Below, piece after piece: positions 47,501 through 63,012 of a stretch of 64,000 nucleotides of DNA. How positions within the stretch are numbered: the stretch's first letter is position 1; the number at the start of each line of letters is the position of its first letter. The DNA lies in contig JARWMV010000239.1 in the NCBI GenBank assembly GCA_030998015.1, positions 310,001 to 374,000 on the forward strand, read 5' to 3'. The notes under the pieces are model-generated. The model saw only the letters and a list, made by a program, of their open reading frames with translations. It was not told the DNA's origin and made no database searches. The position numbers were made by a program, and so were the translations under genes. This stretch comes from Ceratorhiza oryzae-sativae (Eukaryota; Basidiomycota; Agaricomycetes; Cantharellales; Ceratobasidiaceae).

Positions 47501-47592
47501 GACTTCCCATCAATGGCTCGGATGGCGTGTTTTTGCCCTTCGGCCCGGGCTGGACCGGGCTGGGCGAAATAGGGATGCCCGAGGCTTGGTAG
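44568..47592 (+). CDS. Zn2Cys6 fungal transcription factor
   Basis: A nuclear DNA-binding regulator. Start at 44568 (MSLSPSSNSEPSLAKRKR, with a basic nuclear-signal-like cluster). After an intron: CTNCRKGKNRCDAGN followed by PCRRCLMSGAQCIFE, the six-cysteine binuclear cluster. A linker and probable dimerisation helix follow (RLEGQYLMMQSQMIGMQSSL), then a disordered Pro/Ser part with RSPPRKKWPALPG. The fungal_trans-type middle region starts RELYNMFFSGCHLFIPLFDP and continues AILAVAAKIRVG, AVQAMLLLSAWSTNGWLPSG and MRMALDLGLHRALE, then ARIWLCLYWFDHQMSLGTGRP. The end is GPGWTGLGEIGMPEAW, stop at 47590-47592. About nine introns. Target genes cannot be inferred from the neighbours. Confidence 0.9.
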
Positions 47593-47922
47593 CTCAGCCC
47601 AGTTCAAGTCACAGGACGTACATGCGTGCCTGCGGAGCCCCGAGCACATGCACACTCACATACCCATCGATCGTAACTTTCCCCTTGCTGGATTTCGGCA
47701 AAAAAATCGGATTTGGTCCTGTTTGTTTGTATATTTTAACTTCTCCATATTTTGTATATCCCTTGTACTACTTGTCTCATGTTATTCCGGTGTTTTTCTG
47801 TGCGATTGTACAGGGCTGTTGTCATGTATCAACTGGGAAGATATCAAAAAGAATTCTTCGTCAGATCACAGTAACTACAATAGCACAAGATGTCTATCAT
47901 GAATGAAGAAGCCTGCTCGCCC

Positions 47923-49557
47923 TTACTCTTCTTCGTCTTCCTCGCTCTCGTCCTCTTGTTCTTGCAGGAACTAAAGATAGGTGTGAGAAACATTAGGCAT
48001 CGCTAGAACTCTCAAACACACCTTGACTAGCGGCTCGCTTGCCTTCAAGAAATGCTGCTTGCCCTGTGGCTTTGCGCCTTTCTGGAACCAGTAGATGATA
48101 GCTTGATCCGTGACGCAGTCTTCGTTGTACAACACCTAGCGAAAGAGAATGTATCAGGCTTAGGTTCGGATGGATCAACAACTGATGTCTTGCCCTGAGG
48201 ATCTGCGGGAAAGTCTTGATAATACGTGTGTCTTCGTAGCAATAGACCTGGACAACGTTGATAAGTGCTACCTCTGTCTTTGGGCCAGTGCAAAAGGGTT
48301 CGATGATAGGCGCATATTTCTACCGGTTCACAGCATAAGCGTCAACAGGTACGCAGCAGAGAAAAAAAATCCATGCGACACACCGAAACCTCGCGAAGCG
48401 CCAAACCCTCCAACTGATCCGGTCGAGCAGACCAATCAACCGAGGCCATGAGTCCTTGCCAAATGACTTGCACGAGCTCAGCCTCGGGAATACCCGAGCG
48501 AGTCTGGTGCTCTCTAATCGCAGCAATGATCGACTGGGTCGATTCTTCGTTTTCGCACATTTCTTTGAGTTGGGCGAGGAGCTCGGTTTTGAGAGCCGAG
48601 CTTTGCTTCTTGGCGTACCAATCGGCGACTTGGGGGAGGTTGGCGCCTCGGAAGTGGGTGTAGAGGTCGTTGGCAGTACGTTTGTTGGCTGGGAAGAGCA
48701 AGATGTCCTTGATTCCGCCTTTCTTGAGTAGACCTGCGAGGTGCTCCATGGACTGGTCTGCGAGGATAACGCGGAAGATGGTGGTGATAGTGTTCAAGGA
48801 GACGTCTATAATTGCGTGAGCAGCGCCCAGATACAAGGGCTGACGCGACATACCGTCCTTGACGAGGTGATCCTTGGTGAGCGCCTGGAGGCAGCTCGCA
48901 GAGGCCAGATTCTGGGTGACCATGAGACCGGTCGCAATGGCAGCCCGGTCCTTTTGGGCAGCCGGCCATCGATGGAGGTACTGCAGCAGGGTCGGGAGCG
49001 ACGACTCTTCGAGCGGGCGCTGGAGGTACTTGTACCTGGCTCACCCATCAATATGTACGCATAGCCGCCTAGCAAACACAGGCCATACCTGCGGATGAGT
49101 TTGTTGAATACTTCGACATACTTCTTGACCTCGTCTACCTGCACCGGCTCCGGGACGTTGGCGATCGAAAACGGCGCGGGGGGCGCGGCGTCGTCGACGA
49201 AGCTTCCGCCCGGCTGGAGCAGGCCGCCGACGATGAGGATCTCGAAGAGGGCGTCTGCATATTTGAGGAATTCGAGAGTGGATCCGGCCGCGACGAGCTT
49301 GTTGGTGTACGCGTCAAAGTCGCCGTGGGGGACGGTCTCGAGGTGTTTGTAGAGCTGGTCGCGGAATACTGGGCAGGGGGTTAGCGCCGTCGAGGGCGGG
49401 GGACATGTGGCGCACCGCTCGGTTCGTGCTTTGCTTGCGCCTTGACGGCGCCCTTTCGTGCTTTGATGCGAACGCCCTGGGCGGCGTCAGCGTGGGGCGC
49501 ATGCGGGTATCAGCGGCTAACCTGGAGAGACGGTTTTGCGGTTTGTTGAGAAGACAT
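47923..49557 (-). CDS. W2-domain eIF5-mimic protein (BZW/5MP type)
   Basis: A cytosolic translation regulator with a C-terminal W2/MIF4G-like HEAT domain related to eIF5 and eIF2B epsilon. Start at 49557: MSSQQTAKPSLQG, then IKARKGAVKAQAKHEP. Body: FRDQLYKHLETVPHGDFDAY, EFLKYADALFEILIVGGLLQ, YVEVFNKLIRRYKYLQRPLE, LNTITTIFRVILADQSMEHL, HFRGANLPQVADWYAKKQSS. W2 part: MCENEESTQSIIAAIREHQ, ELVQVIWQGLMASVDW, YCYEDTRIIKTFPQILRVLY, DQAIIYWFQKGAKPQGKQHF and FLKASEPLVKFLQEQEDESE, ending in an acidic EEDEE tail as in eIF5. 5MP proteins are known to compete with eIF5 for eIF2 and eIF3. About five introns. Confidence 0.88.
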
Positions 49558-49789
49558 GCACCAAGCGACTTGTTCTCTGCGTCGGATTGAATCTACGAGG
49601 GGTTTCCACGTCGTCGGCCGGTGGTCGTCGAGTGACTAGGACCGTCAGTTCGGCGCTTATAGATCACAGCCCGATCATCCCAAACGGGAAATAATACAAT
49701 GGTAAAGCAATGCATATAAATGGCATACATTTTTGATAATGCAATGTACACGAAAGATCTCCCCAGCCCTAACCAAATCACAATCCAGT

Positions 49790-50647
49790 TTACCGATTGG
49801 ACTTGGCGACACGCTCGAGCTCGTCCTTTTTCTGCACAGCGTAGGGTTAGCCGGGCATCGGCCGAGAGCAAACGAGCATACCTTGATGGCGTACGAGTTG
49901 GACGAGCCCTTGGCTGCGTTGATAAGCTCGTCGGCAAGGCACTCGGCAACCGACTTGACGTTGCGGAACGCGCTTTCACGGGTCTGGACACAATTTTTAG
50001 ACACGATTCGGTTGTTATTTCGAGTACTCACGCCGATGGTCAAGAGCGCAATCGCCTGGTTCACTCGTCGAAGAGGAGAAACGTCGACGGCCTGGCGACG
50101 GACGGTACCCTGCGATCCGATACGAGTGCTGTCCTCTCGTGGGCCAGTGTTGACAACGGCGTCAACGAGAACCTGCGCAGCTGGTTAGACCTGGCCAAGT
50201 CAACCACGACTGGGACGCACCTGGATGGGGTTTTGGTCGGTCAAGAGGTGGATAATCTCGAATGCGTGCGCGACAATGCGGACTGCCATAAGCTTCTTTC
50301 CGTTGTTACGTCCCTTCATCATCAAGCTAACCAATAATCAGCATAAATTACATCCAAACAGCATGATGCTCACCTATCGACGAGACGCTCGACAATCGGC
50401 ATCTGAGCCTTCTTGAACTGCTTCTTGGCATAACGGCCTGCAGTGTGAGGCAGGTAGACGCATGGCGGATTTGGATGTAGTCGGTCAGAGAGATATCCTT
50501 GACCTCGACGCTGTCTCCCCATTAGCATCTGCTCCGCCGCGAAGCCTGGCTAGCTCACTCTTGAGTCTCCCATCGACCAAAGAGCTTCACGGTGCCCTCT
50601 GCACCAATCTTGCTAACTTCGGTCGGAAGAGTCTTGACAGCGGCCAT
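49790..50647 (-). CDS. RPS5: 40S ribosomal protein S5 (uS7)
   Basis: Small-subunit ribosomal protein near the mRNA exit site. Start at 50647: [20 protein letters not shown], then [137 protein letters not shown] and [14 protein letters not shown], stop at 49790. Highly conserved and complete. Six introns, typical of basidiomycete ribosomal genes. The first exon is short, and the leader probably extends upstream of 50650. Confidence 0.95.
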
Positions 50648-51219
50648 GCTGAGTGTAGGGTCTATCAGCAAGTCGTAAGTTCCTGTATGCTACCTGCCGT
50701 GCTCGACGCATTTACCTTTGGAGTGACGAAGCGGACAAAAGCGTCGATAGTTTGGTTCCGATCCCGAGAGGGGCTTTGGTCATGGACAGTTTCACTCGGC
50801 ACAGCCACCGATTCGATCTTGGCTAATGTCCCCTGTTTCGAAGTTCTGTATGCAACACTCCGGATTGCCGATCAGCGGGCCTCGTATCTGAGCGGATCTG
50901 CAGTGCATAGTATATCGCCGCTCTGTTGGTGGTGTTTCGGATAGGCGGTGAGTTGCTCGCTTCATATTCTCCGGACACTTGTGAGAGTCGAGTGTGGGTG
51001 CATGATGTGTCTGGATCATGTCTTGTTGGCGTCCCGACCTGTCTCGGGTATGTCCTGAAGCCCGCAATCACTGGGTGTCGATTTGGTGTTCAACCCTCGT
51101 GACACAGCCTCCAGAGAATGCTTGGCACGGTTGACCGGAGGTCGATCACTTAGATGATAAAAACACGCTTCCTTGTCGCCGGGGGACTGCGTCTTCTCTG
51201 CCCCTTGAACCAAGCTGCA
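50648..51219. other. Divergent intergenic region, RPS5 and Cys-rich gene
   Basis: About 570 bp. It should hold the RPS5 leader and promoter. An in-frame ATG at 51154 precedes the chosen start of the Cys-rich protein, but the signal peptide supports the ATG at 51220. No other gene is supported. Confidence 0.45.
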
Positions 51220-53447
51220 ATGAAGCCCAGCATAGCGAGCGCACTCATCGGCGCGCTCCTCGCCTTTCTCCCCGCCGTTTCAGCCATGGAACTTTACCAC
51301 ACCATGCGCCTCCACAAATGGTTATTCATCCCCCCCAACCTCACACTCATGACTCCACGAGTTAGAAACCCTGACGTGCAGCCGTATATATTCAATCTTG
51401 GATCTGGCCAGAGTGGATTATCCGAATTGAAACGAGTTTTCGGGCGACAGGTTTCGTGCCCGACCGGATACGGCTCATGTCCAAATGATATTGGGATTTG
51501 CTGTCCAATCGGCGGAAAGTGTTGCGGTGGTGGGAAATGCTGTGGGAGTGGTAGATGGTGCTATGGCGGAAGATGCTGCCTGCTGACTGAGAGCGGGTGC
51601 GACAATCAGGTAAACGACTCGCGACAGTGGCGCTTATTGTGTTAATGGCTGAATGTATGCTGTTATCTTAGGGTTGCTGTGGAAAGAGTCAACAATGCTG
51701 CGAAGGTGGAAGCTGCTGCGACAGCGGGTAAGCACAATTTGCGAGCCTCTGCGATTGCACTAGCAGCTCAGCCCTGCGCTAGCAACAATTGTGTGATTAT
51801 CAACGGGGAACTAGGATGTTGTCCAATTGGCAAAACATGTACGACTCCAACATGTCAAGAGGCTGGGTATTCACCGTGTCAAGGCGAAGATTTTTGTTGT
51901 CGTGAGTGCACTGAATGGGAAAGCGCGTATAGAGGCAAAATTTGACGTTGCGATTCTTAGCCAGCGGGTACCTTTGCTATCGTGACTCTGCGGGCAATGC
52001 TAAATGCCGGGAGCCAATGGACCAGGTGCCGAGCATCACATCAATGGCGTCGATAGTCATATACGCCGTGACCGACGCCACGACCGACGCCACGACCGAC
52101 GCCGCGACCTCGATAGATGAATATACCACGACCGACAGCATAACTTGGTTAGATGAATCCACTCTGAGCGACGACGTAGTAATGTCATATGAGACGTCAA
52201 CTGTGAGCAACGACGTATCTAGGACTTTGACCCCTTCTATTGAAATATCTACCGAAACCCAGAGCTTCGTCGAGAGCCAAACGATGACCGAAACCCAGAT
52301 CTTCACCGAGACCCAAATTCTAACCGAAACCCAAATCTGGACCGAGGCACAGACATCGAGCGTGGCATCAACAGTATATATGCCACCGCCTGAAGCCTCA
52401 ACCATTGTTATTCAAACGACCCAGACCCATATCATAACGATTCAGCCTACCCCGCCCCGTGCTACCAGTTCAACGAGACAAACAACGACTTCCCAAGCGT
52501 CTCAAACAAGTGTACCTCTGTAAGATACTCCCCATTTATGCAGATTTTAGATGCTAAAATTGTGTAGTACCTCAACTACAAAGTTCAAAGTTGGGGTGAT
52601 TGCGGGTGGAACAGCCGCCGGTGTCGTTGCCATCATTGTCGTCATCATTGTCGTCGTCTCCATCTGGCGTCGTAGTAAAATTGTAGATAATACTTCAACG
52701 AACGCTCAGCCCTCTTACCCTCCGGCCCCAGCCCCGGCCGTACACTATAACGAATCTATCATTCCTGGTTTTCCACCCGCTCCAGGCACTGGCAATCCCT
52801 TCCTTACTCCCATGGCTCAGTACCAAAACCTTGGCCCTTCGAATTTCGGTGCACCACATCCCGGAAGTCCTGACCTAACTGGTCAAACTAGCGCTGAATC
52901 GGGTCCAGACAATGATCTGCATCACGCTCGACTCCAACGTCAACAGAACCGCGCGAGCGACGTACCGCATATTATGCCCCAACCGCAATACGGTGCTCCC
53001 CGCCCTCACTCTCTTCCTATGACAATCACGCCTTTACAGCGACCCGAGAGCGCTGACGGTAGTAGCATCATTCGCCCCTGGTCCGGGTTTACGCCACCCC
53101 GCCCGGCTGCTGATGCCGATGCCGTTCCGTATGGAGGGAGCAACAACTTGCAGCCGAGCGGATCGACAGCTCCGATGAACTACAACGGATGGGGGAGTCC
53201 TCAGTCTCAGCCTGAGGATCAGGTCCAAGATACAGACACGAATCTTCCGGATATCAGGGGCCGGAAACGACCTTCTTCCACCACGCATCAACCTTCGGCG
53301 GTTGCTTCATATTCGCCGCCTGGATCGCCACCTTTGCCCGGGGCGTACGGCGGTACAGCTCCGAGTAGGAGCTCGACAGGTGGTGTTGCGTCTCAGCCAG
53401 TCACGTACCCATCGGATAATAAGAGGTCGTACGTGCCATATCAGTGA
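51220..53447 (+). CDS. Cys-rich single-pass surface protein with proline-rich cytosolic tail
   Basis: Start at 51220 gives a signal peptide (MKPSIASALIGALLAFLPAV). The ectodomain has dense CC pairs in small knots: SCPTGYGSCPNDIGICCPIG, GKCCGGGKCCGSGRWC, GCCGKSQQCCEGGSCCDS, GCCPIGKTCTTPTCQEAG and EDFCCPSGYLCYRDSAGNAK; the spacing recalls granulin-like modules. A Ser/Thr stalk of about 150 residues has DATTDATTDAA and TETQIFTETQILTETQ repeats. One helix (VIAGGTAAGVVAIIVVIIVV) is followed by RRSK and a ~250-residue Pro/Ser/Gln cytosolic tail ending RSYVPYQ. Four introns, with CC codons split at two junctions. Type I topology suggests a wall or matrix sensor, comparable in layout to WSC sensors but with a different ectodomain. 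Function unknown. Confidence 0.75.
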
Positions 53448-55097
53448 TTTGTACCAAACCCTACCGTTCCATCTTTTTGTTTTTGTGTGTACTATTAGCA
53501 TTTTGGAGGGTAAATTTTGTAATGTAGATTAGCAATATAGGTTTTCACAGCTCATTGATTGGAACAGGTTCGAGTGCGAGCAAAACTACTTGTAGAAAAC
53601 GGATGGTATTTATGAAAATTGTATGTCTGAACACCTCTAATCCCATCAAACGCGACCCTACAATGCTTGGAGACTTGTCCAAGTCTGGTTTGTCACAACT
53701 CGAGTCATTTGTATGGATTCCCTTGTTTGAACACCATCCCAGCTTCTAGATCCCACACCAATAGTCCACAATCTCTGGTAGCGCATAAACGATGTGAAAA
53801 TACTACGCTCTGGGCCGGTTGCACCGGTATTTATGCTGCAGTCATCGGTGTGTGTTCGTATTGGAGCCTGGCATAGTGATGTAAACGATATACTTGCACA
53901 CAAGGCGGATGAAGGTTGGATTCATAGGTAGTTGTCAGCCCATCTTGGTACACCCATATTCGCTCATAAACGCGAGTAATTTACCAACCTTTTTCTGTAC
54001 TCCGCTTACATGAGAAACATTGTGCCCCATCGCAGCCAAAGCTTTTCAGGGACATCATCCGGTGTACATATATCACCACTTATCCATCCCAGTGAAATAA
54101 TATTACCCATGCTCACCAAAGAAACAATATATATTTATAATATACTGGACTCTGAGATGTTGAAATTATCAATTTGCTTCCGCATATAATCCGCAAGGTC
54201 AGTTCGTCCCGAATTGAATATGCTCAAGCTTGTAACCCTGTGATTTCGGCGCTTATGCGCTCCAGCACCTTGAGCCGCAGCAATTCAACTTCAAGAGAGA
54301 AACGGTCACATAGACTACCTTGATAGCATACAAAAAATAAACGTGATTGTATTTGTGTCATTTATATGTGTTCCCTCACAAACCAGAGTCGAAGAACATT
54401 TATCGAAACCGGAGTCGGATCATTGATGTGCGAGCGAAGGGATATGGATCTCAGAGACAGATAAGGGCAAGAGAGGGCTGCAGATGAATTGGTACAAATC
54501 CGTGTAGAAAAACAGGGAAGGAGCATACCGGCTCAGTGAATTAGGCAACTGAGCTGGTCGGAAAGATAGGGGCACAACCCTCAAGGTTGGGCACCTAACA
54601 CATCCAAATAGAGTAGCTATGTCCCTCTACAATAACCATGTGGATCGCAATTGCGACGCCACATGTACCAAATTATGTCTCATCGCGGATAAAAGTGCTT
54701 TGGGAGACTCTAGTCATAAGGCATTTCATTCTAGGCAGTCTATGCCGGCTCGCGAGCCTACAACAGCGAGCCTCGGATCCCCGGTTCTCTCCTCGCATTA
54801 TCGCTGCGCAGCGGCAATTGCAGTGTGGCGTCAACGCATAATAGGCTTAGACAATCAGCGCGCTTTTTCTAGTTTCGATCGCTGCACATGGCTCGGCCAC
54901 GGTCTGCGTGACTAATCCCGCGATCGCCTATTGGCCCATCCGATCCCCCGCGGTCTCCATTCAAGTGGCATGACGTGGTTCCTTGCGTCGCGTTTCCGGC
55001 ATGTCGCCGAACGAGTCGAAGCCCCGCGAACCCCCGCGCGGCGCGCGAGTCAACGGTATAAACAAGATTAAGCCACTTGCAAGTCTCAACCGCAACC
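53448..55097. other. Gene-free region before the ABC transporter
   Basis: About 1.65 kb. Frames stay below 105 residues and show no domain. Segments 53560-54620 are AT-rich; 54750-55060 become GC-rich. A TATAAA box at 55057-55062 lies about 35 nt upstream of the transporter ATG. An imperfect hairpin with CTCAGT/ACTGAG arms is present near 54531-54555; it does not fold as a tRNA by eye. Confidence 0.45.
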
Positions 55098-60684
<5,587 letters not shown>

Positions 60685-61415
60685 TTCTTCGCTGTGATGT
60701 CCGGTTTCCAGCACCTTTTACTTCAGTTATACTCTAGATACTCGCTTTTATCAATGCTATCCTGCACATTAATATGGGTGTTCACCTCATCTCACTTTGG
60801 GCGAGCTCAATTCGGCCACCTTTATCTAGCCCGGGTAAACATGTACGTGGGGAGTTGGGGACCTAATCGGCTGAGTTTGCTCGGGATATGGCCACATGGT
60901 ATTGTATCACTAGTGTGCTCGTTACTCCACATTGGCGGGCAATCAGAATCGCTTACGGAACATGCAAGCGCGCTCGGAACCGGGATGTTGAAATCTAATT
61001 TTCCCATTTGGGGACTCGAGTCGGGGAACCACCCACGATAGGATCTCATACCCCGTGTTGTCCCTTGCGGCGGAACTTGCCATCACATCGCGCGACGCTA
61101 ATATTGACCGGGCGCCTGCATAACGCAACCCCATTACCCTGCATTGGTCCTAGTGAGCTCGATTTCACGTTTATCCGTCCTAAAAGCGTGTTTCACCGAC
61201 CGTACTGGGGTGCTTGGCTCTAGCCCTCTCTCGGGGCTGACGGGCGGAAGGAGAGGTGGCTGAGTCGGGAGAAAGAGATAAAGACTCGGCGTGTGAGCTC
61301 TGGTGGCGTGGACCCGACCTCAGACTGCGCGTGCTGTCCGTCGACTCGGCTTTGGTTCTGACCGCAACCAGTAACGACCGGGCTCTCACCGACTTAATCT
61401 ACATTTTATTTTGTA
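60685..61415. other. Intergenic, no gene seen
   Basis: About 730 bp between the transporter stop and the DUF6699 gene. Short frames only. GC-rich near 61200-61400, probably the promoter and leader of the DUF6699 gene. Confidence 0.45.
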
Positions 61416-62549
61416 ATGCCCACCTATATTATTACGAAGGCTGGGTATTCCAAGCCGCTCCCACCCGTGCCTCACGATCAACCATCCCGTCGTAATTCGC
61501 TGCTTTTCGATACAAGCTCGATATACTCCCATTCAAGCTTTGTTCGTGCTCGGGCAAGCTCTGCACAGTCGATCACTCGGTCACAGTATCCGTATGAATC
61601 GGAGGGATCCATCAGCAGCAACGATAGTGTGGAAATATACTCCCGGCCCCGAATCCCTTCTATCTTGAAGTCTTCAAAGGCTTCTTTGGATGAAGATTGT
61701 CGAGGCCGGAAGAGGAGCCATAGCAAAAGTACGCATACACCCACACACAAGTTGCCATGATCATAGCTCATCCCTGATTTCAGCCGTGAGGTTTTTACCA
61801 ATTATCAACAACTTGCTACGCCACACTCTGCATTCCCGATGTGTTTCACACGACCTCCGATTCTCTCCTCACAGTGCTCGACTTCCTTCAGTGACCGACC
61901 GAAAGCTTCTCAGCACCCTGAGACATGGCGCGCCTTACCTTGCGTTATGCCAGAAAACTCGCGAACAACCAGCGGTGTCACCCCCGATTGCACAATTATG
62001 GATCGTTTCATACGAATTTCCGTGGGTGATCGAGGTTAGAGGAACAGGGCGAGTATCCAAATCGGGTCCTTCGTGCTACTGTTCAATATCGAGTCGATGC
62101 AAAGCCCAACATTCGGAGACTGAAGAGAAATACGTTACCATATATGACGTCTTACACACGCTCTGGAGAAACTTGCAGAAGCCTGTGGTAGAGACTGAGT
62201 GGTAGGCTACCACCTTGCGGCTTGTATTCAGCCTGACATTGTGTTTAGGTCAAAACTATCTGCAGCCCGCCAGAATGAAATTCGGCGCACTGGCTTGGCG
62301 GCCTGTGCTCACGAGCCAGCCCGGATTGCAGTTGACAACGAGTCTACTCGGCCAGGAAAGTCGCGTATCCTGGCGCGGGCTGTCAGGCGAATAGATTGGC
62401 TTGGAACATATACACGCTTCAATGGGTTACGCAAGGACGAAGACCTGATTGCTAGCAGGATTGACGAGCCATGGATGAGGGAGGCTACGTGGGGGCTGGC
62501 ATTGGAAGATAATGGGTTCCGGTATGACGAGATTGGCAAGATATATTGA
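61416..62549 (+). CDS. DUF6699 domain protein
   Basis: Start at 61416: MPTYIITKAGYSKPLPPVPH, followed by a Ser/Arg-rich disordered stretch to RGRKRSHSK. An intron (61731-61785, ends CTGATTTCAG) leads to VRFLPIINNLLRHTLHS. The domain then reads QLWIVSYEFPWVIEVRG, YVTIYDVLHTLWRNLQKPVV and ETEW. After an intron at 62204-62250 it continues SKLSAARQNEIRRTGLAACA, RRIDWLGTYTRFNGLRKDED and EATWGLALEDNGF. The PW-I-V/YVTIYDVL/W-L-kP pattern is that of DUF6699, expanded in agaricomycetes and without known function. The segment between EVRG and YVTIYD (about 62035-62130) lengthens the usual loop, and an additional intron may lie there. Confidence 0.72.
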
Positions 62550-62874
62550 GCAATGGATCACTGTATTGGCTTGTGCTCACTTATTACTTTCCTCTATGCC
62601 CGTTTTTTTGATTCCTTGACATGCTCGCCGTACTATGCCACGATAAAACAACCCTATGATTTAACCCTACTATATGATAATTATACTCTCACTGCTTGTG
62701 CTCGTACATCGGCTGTTTAAATGATAGAATTTGGAGGCATTCGATTGCGCATGCTTGGCACCCGGAACACGTAATATGACCAAACCCTCGGCCGAGTCAC
62801 CTATCAAGTCAAAAAAAACTTGAGCCCAACCTTCGACCACCAGAGTCTCCTAAACCCCGACGGGTTTGTTGTAC

Positions 62875-62995
62875 ATGCCCTACCTCCTAAACACAAGGGA
62901 CGAGTAAGTGCCGCATTCGTCCAAGCTCCTCGGATGCTCACGCAAAATTTTCTAGTTATCTTTCCGACCTCATTTTCTCGCTCCTGGGTAACTGA
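62875..62995 (+). promoter_or_regulatory. Spliced uORF: candidate arginine attenuator peptide of CPA1
   Basis: In the CPA1 leader, ATG 62875 opens 29 nt, then a 52-nt intron (62904-62955, GTAAGT...TTTTCTAG), then 40 nt to TGA 62993-62995. The joined 22-codon peptide contains TRDDYLSDLIF. The fungal arginine attenuator peptide that stalls ribosomes in the arg-2/CPA1 leader has the core T-x-x-D-Y-(L/I)-S-D-H-(L/I)-W. The aligned Asp, Tyr, Leu, Ser and Asp match; His is Leu and Trp is Phe. The unspliced frame stops at 62905-62907 (MPYLLNTRDE), so the conserved part exists only in spliced mRNA. The uORF ends 17 nt before the CPA1 ATG. Start and intron are inferred from sequence. Confidence 0.7.
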
Positions 62996-63012
62996 ACTCG
63001 TCTGCTGAAGCC

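Noticed and set aside
51977..52405. Minus-strand frame with VSVRIWVSVKIWVSV repeats
   Set aside because: Antisense shadow of the TETQI repeat in the surface-protein stalk; the hydrophobic pattern is a by-product.
54500..54610. Possible tRNA or structured RNA from the CTCAGT/ACTGAG hairpin
   Set aside because: No acceptor stem, anticodon arm or T-loop consensus could be aligned; a covariance search would be needed.
62937..63010. A 24-codon uORF (starts MLTQNFLVIF) directly before the CPA1 ATG
   Set aside because: It has attenuator-like length and position but lacks the DYLSD core, and its ATG lies inside the inferred 52-nt intron. The spliced uORF from 62875 fits far better.
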